From: Rhizobium sp. Leaf371
Lineage (GTDB): Bacteria; Pseudomonadota; Alphaproteobacteria; Rhizobiales; Rhizobiaceae
NCBI RefSeq assembly: GCF_001424045.1
Contig: NZ_LMQB01000028.1
Span: forward strand, 296,259 to 360,258
DNA: 64,000 nt
Reading direction: 5' to 3'
The notes beneath the pieces are model-generated. The model ran no database searches and was not told the origin of the DNA. It saw only the letters and a program-made list of their open reading frames with translations. Position numbers and translations under genes: made by a program. This document shows, piece after piece, positions 55,557-63,493 of the stretch (the stretch's first letter is position 1; each line of letters opens with the position of its first letter).

Positions 55557-56942
55557 CTACCGCACCTGCGCCACCGGATGTGTGGCACGCGGCAGGCGGA
55601 GCGTGACCGAAAGGCCATTTTCCGGACGGTTCGCAAGCGTGATACCGCCGCCATAAAGCTCCGCGATTTCGCGCGCGATCGTCAGACCGAAACCGTCGCC
55701 CTGAACGGTCTCGTCCATCCGAACGCCCGGCATGAAGGCGCTGGCCAATGCGTCCTGCGCGATCCCCGGTCCGTCGTCCTCGATGCAGACGACGACCATG
55801 CGGCCTTCGATCGAAGCCGAGATCCGGACGGCGCTGCGCGCCCATTTGAAGGCGTTGTCGATCAGGTTGCCGAGGACCTCTTCGAGATCATCTGCCGCGC
55901 AGGCAACCGCGATATCGCCGCGGATATCGCCGGTGACATGGTGGCGCCGCTCGGCATGGATGCGGGAGAGGACTTGCACGAGGTCGGCGACACAAGGCTG
56001 CAGCAGGGTCGCGGCGGCCATGCCTGCGCCGGACATGGTCTGGCGCGCGCGCGCCAGATGATGGCGGATGCGCGCATCGATCCGCTCCACCAGCTGGCGC
56101 ATCGCACCATCGGGGTCGTTCCCGTCATCGAGCGCCAGCGACAGACTGGCGACCGGGGTTTTCAGGCCGTGCGCGAGGTTGGCGAAATGCAGGCGGGTGT
56201 CGCTGAGGCGCTGGACGTTGGCCGCAATCAGCCTGTTGATCTCGTTTGCCGCCGGTTGCAGCTCCTCCGCCTCCACATCCGGCAGCCTCTCGCGCGATCC
56301 TTCCGCGACCTCCGCGATAGCGCGGGTCAGCCGTTTCAAGGGGCGCAGCCCGAAGCGCACCTGCAGCAACGTGCCGAGAACCAGGCTGATGCCGAGGACC
56401 ACCATGGCCGGCACCAGCCAGAACAGCGCCCGCCGGGCCGGATCATTCAGCGCGGATCGGGGCGCCGTCGCCGCAATCTCCAGCGTCCGGTCGCCGATAC
56501 GGGCTTCGATGCTCCGCACGTAGAGGTCCATTCCCCCGTCCCTGGCCGCCTCCGGGCGTGGCGCCGGTTCCTTGTCGGGCCGATGTCGGCCGGGCAGGGG
56601 GCGTGGCGGGCTGTCGATCGTGCGGCCGGCAAGCGAGAGCGATGTCAGCGGCACGCCGTTTCCGCTCACCTGCCAGTACCAGCCGGCCCCGACGCGATCA
56701 AAGGGCGGGCCGTCGAACGCGGCGCCGAGCGACATCGACCCATCCGGGTTCATCGTCAGCGTACCCCGAAGCGCCTCGATCTGAGTGTCGAGCCGCTGGT
56801 CGATCTGTTCCCGCACGACACCCGCCACGATCAACCAGAGAATAACCGCAGCGACGATCAGCGTCGCCGTGACGAACAGCGTCGAAAAGGCGAGCAGGCG
56901 GGCCGAGATGGTCGAACGCGACGGGAAAGACGGGAGCTTCAT
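55557..56942 (-). CDS. Sensor histidine kinase, QseC/PhoQ type
   Basis: A 461-residue kinase. Membrane segments lie around residues 18-40 and 173-195, with a periplasmic domain between them. HAMP follows (LRPLKRLTRAIAEV). The phospho-acceptor His is in FANLAHGLKTPVASL, N box EVLGNLIDNAFKWA, G boxes EDDGPGI and GDGFGLTIA. Its ATG overlaps the response-regulator stop (ATGA). It probably senses cations or host molecules; the divergent gene at 57.7 kb encodes a YgiW-like protein, as with ygiW-qseBC of enterobacteria. Confidence 0.92.
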   Translation of the reverse strand: MKLPSFPSRSTISARLLAFSTLFVTATLIVAAVILWLIVAGVVREQIDQRLDTQIEALRGTLTMNPDGSMSLGAAFDGPPFDRVGAGWYWQVSGNGVPLTSLSLAGRTIDSPPRPLPGRHRPDKEPAPRPEAARDGGMDLYVRSIEARIGDRTLEIAATAPRSALNDPARRALFWLVPAMVVLGISLVLGTLLQVRFGLRPLKRLTRAIAEVAEGSRERLPDVEAEELQPAANEINRLIAANVQRLSDTRLHFANLAHGLKTPVASLSLALDDGNDPDGAMRQLVERIDARIRHHLARARQTMSGAGMAAATLLQPCVADLVQVLSRIHAERRHHVTGDIRGDIAVACAADDLEEVLGNLIDNAFKWARSAVRISASIEGRMVVVCIEDDGPGIAQDALASAFMPGVRMDETVQGDGFGLTIAREIAELYGGGITLANRPENGLSVTLRLPRATHPVAQVR

Positions 56943-57601
56943 GGCGCGGCCGTCAGCATGTAACCGCGCCCGCGGACGGTTTCGATCCGCTCCGCGCCGA
57001 TCTTGCGGCGCAGCCGGGCGATGATGACCTCGATCGAATTCGAGTCGACGTCCGCATCGCCCTCGTAGACACGCTCGATCAGCTCGCGCCGATCGACGAT
57101 GACCTCCTTGCGCAGGATCAGGCAGGACAGCACCCGCCATTCGAGTGCGGTCAGCTTCAAGGGCAGACCCTCCAGCTCGAAGGTGCCGAGCTGCGCGTCG
57201 AACACGAGCGGTCCGCAGGCGACAAGCGACGAAGCGTGGCCCGTGGCGCGGCGGACCAAAGCCCGCAGCCGCAGCACGAGTTCCTCCACCTTGAACGGCT
57301 TGGTCATGAAGTCGTCGGCGCCGGCCTTGAAACCGGCGACCTTGTCCGGCCATCCGTCGCGCGCCGTGAGGATCATCACCGGGAACAGCCGGCCGGCGTC
57401 CCGCCAGGCCTTCAGGACCGAGATGCCGTCCTTGCGCGGCAGGCCGAGATCGAGCACCGCGATGTCGAAGATTTCCGTGAGGCCGGCATGTTCGGCGTCC
57501 TCGCCATTGGTCGCGATATCCACGACGAAGCTTTCCGCCCGCAGGCTGGCGGCGATACGGCGCGAGAGATCGGCGTCGTCCTCGACAAGAAGAACTCTCA
57601 T
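56939..57601 (-). CDS. OmpR-family response regulator, QseB/PmrA type
   Basis: A 220-residue regulator. The receiver domain starts MRVLLVEDDADLSRRI, with the phosphorylated Asp in IAVLDLGLPRKDG and Lys in DFMTKPFKVEEL. The winged helix ends with DVDSNSIEVIIARLRRKIG and IETVRGRGYML. ATG 57601 lies at the beginning of the receiver; a longer frame is not needed. It forms an operon with the histidine kinase. Confidence 0.94.
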   Translation of the reverse strand: MRVLLVEDDADLSRRIAASLRAESFVVDIATNGEDAEHAGLTEIFDIAVLDLGLPRKDGISVLKAWRDAGRLFPVMILTARDGWPDKVAGFKAGADDFMTKPFKVEELVLRLRALVRRATGHASSLVACGPLVFDAQLGTFELEGLPLKLTALEWRVLSCLILRKEVIVDRRELIERVYEGDADVDSNSIEVIIARLRRKIGAERIETVRGRGYMLTAAP

Positions 57602-57660
57602 GGCATCCCGTTTCCCGCTGATCGTGGAAGAGGACATAGGGCGCATCGGCTTAACTCAAG

Positions 57661-57678
57661 CTGAACCGCGGGGTTCAG
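57661..57678. promoter_or_regulatory. Palindrome in the divergent control region of the two-component system
   Basis: CTGAACC-GCGG-GGTTCAG is a perfect palindrome. TTAAC (57651-57655) upstream and TGAAC (57662-57666) are direct repeats 11 bases apart, the spacing bound by OmpR-type regulators. It lies between the response regulator start (57601) and the YgiW-like gene (57736). Confidence 0.5.
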
Positions 57679-57735
57679 GCTGTCGGTGGCAGGCTGTTGC
57701 TAGAAAGGTCTCGTCAACACGAACAGGAGAACACC

Positions 57736-58419
57736 ATGTCGAACGAAGAAATCCACACCGGCGCTGAAGCCGCCGCCCGCCCCGCCCACCCGGCTTCCGC
57801 AGATCGCCCGATCCCGCCGCATGCCAGGCGGTCGTCGCGGCTGGCCTTTACCGGTGTCGCAGCCGTCGCCCTTCTCGCCCTCGGCGTGGCCGGCGGCGCC
57901 GGCGCCATGAAGCTCGCCAAGCCGAGCGTCGAAATGGCCCCCATGGCGCCGGTCGCCATTTCCGCGATGCCGGACGGCGATCTCGTGACCATCAAGGGCA
58001 AGGTTGCCGAGATCTTCGGCAACAAGTTCGTCCTTCAGGATGCGAGCGGTCGCGCCCTGGTGGAAACCGGCCCGGCCGGCGAAGACGGCAAGCTCGTGAC
58101 GGCCAACGAGGAGATCAGCGTGCAGGGTCGTTTCGATGACGGCTTCCTGCATGCAAGCTTCCTCGTCCACCCCGACGGCAAGATCGAGGCGCTCGGCCCG
58201 GTCGGCAAGCCGCCGCATCATGGCCACGGGCCGAAGGGTCCGAAAGGTCCGAAGGGCGGACCGAAGGGTGGGCCCGAGGCCGGGCCCGATGCTGGGCCCG
58301 ACGAGGGAGCGGATGCCGGTCCTGCCCGTGGTCCCGCAAGTGGCCCCGCCGCTGGTCCGGCCGATGGACCTGCAGCCGCCCCGGCCGGTGAGGAGGCCCC
58401 GCGTCCTCCGCAGCCGTAA
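57736..58419 (+). CDS. YgiW-like OB-fold protein with Gly-Pro repeat tail
   Basis: A 227-residue protein with one N-terminal membrane segment (about residues 34-57, LAFTGVAAVALLALGVAGG). Residues about 80-150 look like the bacterial OB fold of YgiW/YdeI: DLVTIKGKVAEIFGNKFVLQD, then ISVQGRFDDGFLHASFLVHPDGKIEAL (viewed in parts). After GKPPHHGHGPKG comes a tail of about 60 residues made of tandem four-residue units of the xxGP kind (KGGP, EAGP, DAGP, ARGP, ASGP, AAGP, ADGP). Such tails are probably disordered or bind partners. ATG 57736 has CAGGAGA upstream. It is divergent from the QseBC-like system. Confidence 0.75.
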   Translation: MSNEEIHTGAEAAARPAHPASADRPIPPHARRSSRLAFTGVAAVALLALGVAGGAGAMKLAKPSVEMAPMAPVAISAMPDGDLVTIKGKVAEIFGNKFVLQDASGRALVETGPAGEDGKLVTANEEISVQGRFDDGFLHASFLVHPDGKIEALGPVGKPPHHGHGPKGPKGPKGGPKGGPEAGPDAGPDEGADAGPARGPASGPAAGPADGPAAAPAGEEAPRPPQP

Positions 58420-58453
58420 CATTCGCGTCAGCAGAACGGCAAAGGAAATGAGC

Positions 58454-58500
58454 ACGGCGTTCCGGGGTTTGCGCCCCGGGGCGCCGTTCCCTGTGTTTTT
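58454..58500 (+). terminator. Terminator after the YgiW-like gene
   Basis: ACGGCGTTCCGGGG pairs with CCCCGGGGCGCCGT (two G-T pairs) around TTTGCG, followed 13 bases later by TTTTT. It lies 35 bases beyond the stop. Confidence 0.75.
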
Positions 58501-58534
58501 CCGCCGCCAACACGCGCGGGAAGACCGCGAGCAT

Positions 58535-58563
58535 CTTGAATCCGCACGCAATCTTCGCCAACT
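58535..58563 (+). promoter_or_regulatory. Possible RpoH (heat-shock) promoter of htpG
   Basis: CTTGAA (58535-58540), 17 bases and CCAACT (58558-58563) roughly fit the alphaproteobacterial RpoH pattern (CTTG, 17 bases, CYTAT-like). It lies 39 bases before the htpG ATG. The -10 half is poor, so this is only a candidate. Confidence 0.3.
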
Positions 58564-58601
58564 GGTCGTTTGAATTTCGGTCATGACGGAGAAGATGAGA
58601 T

Positions 58602-60494
58602 ATGACGAACCTGGATGCGGAACGCCCCGCCGAGAGCCATGTTTTCGAAGCCGACGTGTCGCGCCTTCTGCACATGATGGTGCACTCGGTCTACTCGGAT
58701 AAGGACGTTTTTCTGCGCGAGTTGATCTCGAATGCCGCGGACGCCTGCGAAAAACTGCGATTCGAAGCGATCGCCGCGCCAAACTTGCTGGGCAGCGATG
58801 CGGACAGCCGTATTACGCTGACGCTCGACGAGGAGAACCGCCGCCTGATCGTCGAGGACAACGGCATCGGCATGAGCCGCGAGGAGCTGATCGAGGCGCT
58901 TGGCACGATCGCACGGTCCGGCACGCGCGCCTTTATGGAGCGTATCGAGGCCAACAAGGCCGGCGAGGGCGCCCAGCTGATCGGCCAGTTCGGCGTCGGT
59001 TTCTATTCCTGCTTCATGGTTGCCGATCGGGTCGATGTGGTCTCGCGGCGGGCCGGCGCGGAGGAAGCCTGGCTCTGGTCGTCGGACGGGCAGGGCGCCT
59101 ACACCGTCAGCCCGGTGGAGCTTGCCGACGCTCCGGCGCGCGGCACCCGCATCACGCTCAACCTGATGGAAGATGCCAAATCCTATGCCGCCCGCTGGTC
59201 GGTCGAGCGGATCGTCAAGGAACAGTCCGGCCATGTGCCGGTGCCCGTTTCGATCATTGAGACGCCCGGTGCCGAACCGGCGCAACTCACCGACGGCACG
59301 GCGCTGTGGACGCGGTCGAAAAACGAGGTTTCCAAGGAAGATCATGCCGATTTCTACCGGAGCCTCTCCGGGCAATACGACGAGCCGGCCTTGACCGTGC
59401 ACTTCCGCGCGGAAGGCCGTCACGAATATACGGCGCTGGCCTATATCCCGGGCGCCCAGCCGTTCGACATGTTCGATCCGGACCGCAAGGGCCGCATGAA
59501 GCTCTACGTCAAGCGCATCTTCATCACCGACGAGGCCGATGTTCTGCCGCGTTATCTCCGGTTCGTTCGCGGCCTCGTGGACACCGCCGATCTTCCGCTG
59601 AACGTCTCGCGCGAAATGATTCAGGAAAGCCCGATCCTTACGGCCATCCGCAAGGGCGTCACGAGCCGGATCATCACCGCGATCGAGAAGCTCGCCGAGA
59701 GCGATGCCGAGGCATTTGCCAAGGTCTGGGAAAACTTCGGCGCCGTTCTGAAGGAAGGCATCTACGAAGATGGCGAACGACGGACGCAACTCCTGTCGCT
59801 CACCCGCTTCAAGACGACCGACTCCGGCGAGGAGAGCCGCTCGCTCAAGCAATATGTCGCGGATGCCAAGCCGGAACAGTCGGCGATCTACTACCTCACG
59901 GGCACCAGTCTCGAGCAATTGCGGGCCTCGCCGCAGCTCGAAGGTTTTCGCGCACGTGGGATCGAGGTCCTGCTGCTCACGGATCAGATCGACAGCTTCT
60001 GGGTGATGACAGCCGGCGAGTTCGAGGGCAAGACGTTCAAATCGATCACGCAGGGTGCGGCCGATCTGGCGCAGTTCGCCAAGCCGGAGGGGGACGCGGC
60101 ACCCGACAGCGCGCCATCCGCCGATGTCGCGACCTTCATTGCCTATGCCAAGGAGAAGCTTTCCGGCGAGGTTTCGGATGTTCGCGCCTCCGACCGCCTG
60201 ACGGAAAGTGCCGTCTGCCTCGTGGCCTCCGAAGGCGGCTATGACCGGCAGATGGAGAAGATCCTCCAGGGTGCCGGCCGGCTGGAGCTTTCGGCAAAGC
60301 CGATCCTCGAAATCAATCCGGCACATCCGCTCGTCAAGGCGATCGCCGCCAAGGCAGACGGCACGGCCTTGAAGGAGGATGCCGCGCTCCTGCTTCTCGA
60401 TCAGGCACGCGTTCTCGACGGCGACAAACCGGCCGATCCCCGCGCCTTTGCCGAACGGCTGACACGTCTTTTCGAGCGCGCGCTGCAGGCGTGA
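58602..60494 (+). CDS. htpG: Molecular chaperone HtpG (Hsp90)
   Basis: A 630-residue Hsp90-family ATPase. It starts with the GHKL domain: HVFEADVSRLLHMMVHSVYSD, LRELISNAADACEKLRFEA, EDNGIGMSREELIEALGTIARSG and GQFGVGFYSCFMVADRV. The middle domain has LYVKRIFITDEADVLPRYLRFVRG and the catalytic Arg in NVSREMIQES. The C-terminal dimer region is complete; there is no MEEVD end, as expected for bacteria. The ATG follows GGAGAAGATGAGAT. Confidence 0.95.
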   Translation: MTNLDAERPAESHVFEADVSRLLHMMVHSVYSDKDVFLRELISNAADACEKLRFEAIAAPNLLGSDADSRITLTLDEENRRLIVEDNGIGMSREELIEALGTIARSGTRAFMERIEANKAGEGAQLIGQFGVGFYSCFMVADRVDVVSRRAGAEEAWLWSSDGQGAYTVSPVELADAPARGTRITLNLMEDAKSYAARWSVERIVKEQSGHVPVPVSIIETPGAEPAQLTDGTALWTRSKNEVSKEDHADFYRSLSGQYDEPALTVHFRAEGRHEYTALAYIPGAQPFDMFDPDRKGRMKLYVKRIFITDEADVLPRYLRFVRGLVDTADLPLNVSREMIQESPILTAIRKGVTSRIITAIEKLAESDAEAFAKVWENFGAVLKEGIYEDGERRTQLLSLTRFKTTDSGEESRSLKQYVADAKPEQSAIYYLTGTSLEQLRASPQLEGFRARGIEVLLLTDQIDSFWVMTAGEFEGKTFKSITQGAADLAQFAKPEGDAAPDSAPSADVATFIAYAKEKLSGEVSDVRASDRLTESAVCLVASEGGYDRQMEKILQGAGRLELSAKPILEINPAHPLVKAIAAKADGTALKEDAALLLLDQARVLDGDKPADPRAFAERLTRLFERALQA

Positions 60495-60646
60495 CGTTCT
60501 GCCGCCGGCGCGCAGCAAGGTTGCGGGCCGGCGTTCGGCGAATGCCGGACAGGACACGATAAAAACCATGCCTAAATCAGAATATGGTCCATGAACAAAC
60601 TGGCAGAAGAGGCGTTGACGGGGGCCACTCAACAACAGGATCTCTC

Positions 60647-61000
60647 ATGAAGCGCCTTCTTCTTCTCGCCGGCCTTACTTTGTCGCTCGCTGCGGGCGCA
60701 GCGGTTGCCCAGGATACGCCTCCGCCGCCGCCAGCCCCGCCGGCTGCCGGTGATGCGATGACCCCGCCACCCCCGCCGCCGCCGGAGGGTCCGCGCGGAC
60801 CCGAAGAGGCCATGAAGGGCGAAAAATGGCATCGCGGTCCCGAAGGCCGCCGCCCTCCGCCACCGTCCAAGGCAGCGCATTACCGCGTCGAAACGGACGA
60901 TGTGAAGATCGACCTGAAATGTGCGGATGACGAGCCTGCAAAGGCCTGTGCCGATCTTCTGATGCAGACCATCGACAAACTGGGCGTCGGTCGGGACTGA
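60647..61000 (+). CDS. Secreted proline-rich small protein
   Basis: A 117-residue protein with a clear signal peptide (RLLLLAGLTLSLAAGAAVAQ, cleavage near residue 21). The mature N terminus is rich in Pro (PPPPPAPPAAGD and PPPPPPPEGPRGP), and the C terminus is a small conserved-looking domain with two cysteines: IDLKCADDEPAKACADLLMQTIDKLG. I do not recognise a named family. ATG 60647 follows ACAGGAT; a longer frame upstream is not needed. It lies 150 bases after htpG and ends in a strong terminator. Confidence 0.75.
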   Translation: MKRLLLLAGLTLSLAAGAAVAQDTPPPPPAPPAAGDAMTPPPPPPPEGPRGPEEAMKGEKWHRGPEGRRPPPPSKAAHYRVETDDVKIDLKCADDEPAKACADLLMQTIDKLGVGRD

Positions 61001-61040
61001 TCTGACCGCGTTCGGCCGAGGCTGAACGGACGAGACATCG

Positions 61041-61079
61041 ACACCGGCCTAGAGCGCGTTCAGGCCGGTGTTTTCGTTT
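61041..61079 (+). terminator. Rho-independent terminator after the proline-rich gene
   Basis: ACACCGGCCT and AGGCCGGTGT form a perfect 10-base stem around AGAGCGCGTTC, followed by TTTCGTTT. It lies 41 bases after the stop. Confidence 0.85.
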
Positions 61080-61402
61080 GGGACAATCGGTCTTGACGTC
61101 GTTCGGGCTTCAAAGGGAGGGGTGTTCTTAAAAAGCGTGACCAGTCCGCGCGCCTGATGATCGGCGAGGACTCGCCCTTTTTCTGTTGCCCTTGTCTCTC
61201 CGACGGCGCTGGAAGGGGTCGACAGCTGCGGTCCGGACGAAGTGTTCAACCAGGGGGCATTTTGACGGGGAATCCTTCGGTGGTGGAACATGTTTACCCG
61301 CTGTTAAAGCGAGATATCTAACGTCTACCCGAACGCACACATGCGTCCGCGTGCGACCTGTCAGAGGCCACCGCGCCTGGAAGACTCGGCAATGGGGCTG
61401 GC
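61080..61402. other. Intergenic stretch before the second diguanylate cyclase
   Basis: About 320 bases without a supported gene. Short frames on both strands lack family features. It probably holds the promoter and leader of the diguanylate cyclase gene; none could be placed with confidence. Confidence 0.4.
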
Positions 61403-62554
61403 ATGGATCATTTTGCGTTTCTTTTGCCGGTCATTTTCTGCGTCTTCGGTCTGACATTTCTGTTCGTCGGCCGACATGAGCCGCGATCCGCGCCATGGTG
61501 GGGTTTCGGCTATCTGTCTGCCGCGCTTGGCTTCATCATGCCGGTTCTGCCGGAAACCATTCCCGGGCCGTTCCGTGCGCTGGTGGCGGATACGCTGTTC
61601 CTGCTTGCCCTCAGCTTTTACGGGCAAGGCCTGCTGGGGCAGTTTCGGCGAATTCTGCCCATCTGGCCGAGGGCGCTGATCGTCGTCATTGGCGTCATCG
61701 CTTCCGCCGTCTCGACCCTCATCGTCCAAAGCCCAACGCTGGCGCTTCTCGCCAACGATCTCCTCGCCTCACTCTGCCTCGCCGTGCCGGCCATTGCCGT
61801 CCTGCGCCACGCGCGCGGTGTCGCGGAGCGCCTGCTTCTCGCAGCGGCGTTCATGGTCATATTGGATGCGCTGGTGCGCAACATCGTCATGACGCTTCTC
61901 AACCAAAATCCGGCCGATTTCGACACCTTTCTGGCGTCGCCCTACGCCTTCTTCATGCAGGTTACGGGCACCCTCATCGGCCTCCTTCTGGCATTTGCGG
62001 CACTTGGCTGCGTGACGCTGGAGGTGATCGGTCGCTACAAGGACGTGGCCGACCGGGATTCGATGACCGGGCTTCTCAACCGCCGCGGTTTCGACCGCCT
62101 GGCCGGGCGGAAAACGCCCATGGGCGCGGTGATCGTCTGCGACATCGACCATTTCAAGCGGATCAACGACCGGCACGGACATGCTGCCGGCGATGACGTC
62201 ATCGCCGAACTCGCACGCCTTTTGGCGGCCGGACAAGCGGCGGATACCGTTCTCGCGCGGTTCGGTGGCGAGGAGTTCGTGCTCTTCCTCCCAGATCTCA
62301 CGATCGCCGCGGCCGTTCACGTTGCAGAGGCTCTGAAGGCGCGGATCGGATCAGCGGACTGGTCGCAGACGGGTCCGGTCACCGCAAGTTTCGGTGTCGC
62401 GGAAACACGCCTCGGCGATCTCAGCATCTATGAGGTCGTGGCCCGCGCCGATCGCGCGCTCTACGGCGCCAAGCTCGCAGGAAGAAACCGCGTCTTCACC
62501 GAGAACGAGCGACTGTCCGACCTGCATCCGGAACAGGCCCGCGCAGTCGCCTGA
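61403..62554 (+). CDS. Membrane diguanylate cyclase (GGDEF)
   Basis: A 383-residue protein. Six membrane segments occupy residues 1-205 (first FAFLLPVIFCVFGLTFLFV, last LIGLLLAFAALGCVTLEVI), as in the MASE-like or YfiN-like integral sensor cyclases. The GGDEF domain has DRDSMTGLLNRRGFDRL, VIVCDIDHFKRINDRHGHAAGD and the active site ARFGGEEFVLFLP. There is no RxxD inhibitory site at the usual position. It is convergent with the exonuclease gene ten bases away. The start ATG is weakly supported by GGGG upstream. Confidence 0.9.
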   Translation: MDHFAFLLPVIFCVFGLTFLFVGRHEPRSAPWWGFGYLSAALGFIMPVLPETIPGPFRALVADTLFLLALSFYGQGLLGQFRRILPIWPRALIVVIGVIASAVSTLIVQSPTLALLANDLLASLCLAVPAIAVLRHARGVAERLLLAAAFMVILDALVRNIVMTLLNQNPADFDTFLASPYAFFMQVTGTLIGLLLAFAALGCVTLEVIGRYKDVADRDSMTGLLNRRGFDRLAGRKTPMGAVIVCDIDHFKRINDRHGHAAGDDVIAELARLLAAGQAADTVLARFGGEEFVLFLPDLTIAAAVHVAEALKARIGSADWSQTGPVTASFGVAETRLGDLSIYEVVARADRALYGAKLAGRNRVFTENERLSDLHPEQARAVA

Positions 62555-62563
62555 CGGTCTTCG

Positions 62564-63118
62564 CTAAAGCGCCAGACGTCCGCGCGCCTCGACCGCATTG
62601 GCTGCGGCTTCCCGAATGGCGCGCCACCGCGTCTGCTCCAGCCTTGCATCCGCAAGCGCCCGGTGTACGGGTTGTTCCGGCTCGGTCTGCTCGATCATGC
62701 CCTTCACGAAATCGGCGATCTCGCGTCGCGTAAACGTCCCGTCCATGATCTGCCGGGCGTGCTCCAGAAAGACATCGTCGGATTTTGCGAGCCGTAAAGC
62801 GTGTCGTGGCAGTCCGCCGGCACGCAGCAGCACGCTCAGCCATTTCCCATCCCAAGAGGGCGCGCTGGCATAGAGGGCATGTCCCGAAAGCGTTTCGAGC
62901 ATTTCGTTCGCAACATCCGTTACGGGCACGCCCTCCTCATGGAGGCGCCGGCGTGTCAGGCCATGGATTCGTTCCGCCTTGATCGACCAGTCGGTCCAGT
63001 CGGGCGCGGGCCGAAGGATATGCGAGCGGGAGGTCCCGTCTTCGAAAACCCAGGCAACTTCCACAGGATAACTCTTCTTGCCGAGAGACGAGGCTTCGAA
63101 GTCGAGAAAGACGAGCAT
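62564..63118 (-). CDS. DnaQ-like 3'-5' exonuclease
   Basis: A 184-residue exonuclease-fold protein. Exo I is FLDFEASSL with the Asp and Glu, Exo II lies in APSWDGKWLS and Exo III is HRALADA (DEDDh type, His then Asp). A helix-rich GLTRRRLHEEGVP segment stands in between. It belongs with RNase T/ExoX-like proteins acting on single-stranded ends; substrate unknown. It is divergent from the gene at 63.3 kb. Confidence 0.85.
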   Translation of the reverse strand: MLVFLDFEASSLGKKSYPVEVAWVFEDGTSRSHILRPAPDWTDWSIKAERIHGLTRRRLHEEGVPVTDVANEMLETLSGHALYASAPSWDGKWLSVLLRAGGLPRHALRLAKSDDVFLEHARQIMDGTFTRREIADFVKGMIEQTEPEQPVHRALADARLEQTRWRAIREAAANAVEARGRLAL

Positions 63119-63234
63119 GACAATCCGTCCGATATGACGTGCGGCCCAAAGCCGGCATTACGTGATTTAGCCGGATCCGCCTGTCTGCGTAAGTGCGTGA
63201 ACGTCGGTTCCGTTTGCAAGGCGACATCATGTGA

Positions 63235-63271
63235 AATGATCATTGACTCATTATACCAGTTGCCGTTAGAT
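63235..63271 (+). promoter_or_regulatory. Promoter with overlapping palindrome upstream of the duplicated gene
   Basis: TTGACT (63243-63248), 17 bases and TTAGAT (63266-63271) make a good sigma-70-type promoter, the -10 being identical to that of glpD. A perfect 10-base palindrome AATGATCATT (63235-63244) overlaps the -35 region and could be an operator. Confidence 0.5.
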
Positions 63272-63275
63272 GCTC

Positions 63276-63365
63276 CGACAAAACGGGATCAACACACATG
63301 ACATCGATCGCACTTTTCGGCGCCGGCGGCAAAATGGGCACGCGGCTTGCCCGCAACCTCATCGG
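63276..63365 (+). repeat. 90-bp perfect direct repeat, copy 1
   Basis: This 90-base segment is repeated exactly at 63404-63493, offset by 128 bases. It covers the ribosome-binding region, the start codon and the first 22 codons of the apionate-type dehydrogenase gene. Confidence 0.95.
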
Positions 63366-63429
63366 GCACATCCGGGCCTTCAGCATCTTCGCCGCCATCC
63401 TCGCGACAAAACGGGATCAACACACATGA
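63298..63429 (+). pseudogene. Truncated duplicate of the following gene's N terminus (43 codons)
   Basis: The ATG in copy 1 opens a 43-residue frame that starts with the same 23 residues as the real protein (MTSIALFGAGGKMGTRLAR and on), then runs into the 38-base insert and copy 2's leader, and stops at a TGA that overlaps the real start codon (ATGA). It cannot fold as a dinucleotide domain. Through stop-start overlap its translation could couple to that of the full gene. It arose by duplication of the 5' end, not as a gene of its own. Confidence 0.8.
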
Positions 63430-63493
63430 CATCGATCGCACTTTTCGGCGCCGGCGGCAAAATGGGCACGCGGCTTGCCCGCAACCTCATCGG
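63404..63493 (+). repeat. 90-bp perfect direct repeat, copy 2
   Basis: Second copy of the repeat; it is followed by the full gene. The 38 bases between the copies (63366-63403) are unlike the rest of the gene and match nothing else I noticed in the window. Confidence 0.95.

Noticed and set aside
57661..57678. Reading the CTGAACC palindrome as a terminator
   Set aside because: It stands in a divergent promoter region with no gene ending there and no T-tract, so a regulatory site is more likely.
58581..60635. 684-codon open frame opposite htpG on the minus strand
   Set aside because: It lies fully over htpG, whose protein matches Hsp90 throughout. High GC content leaves the antisense frame open by codon bias.
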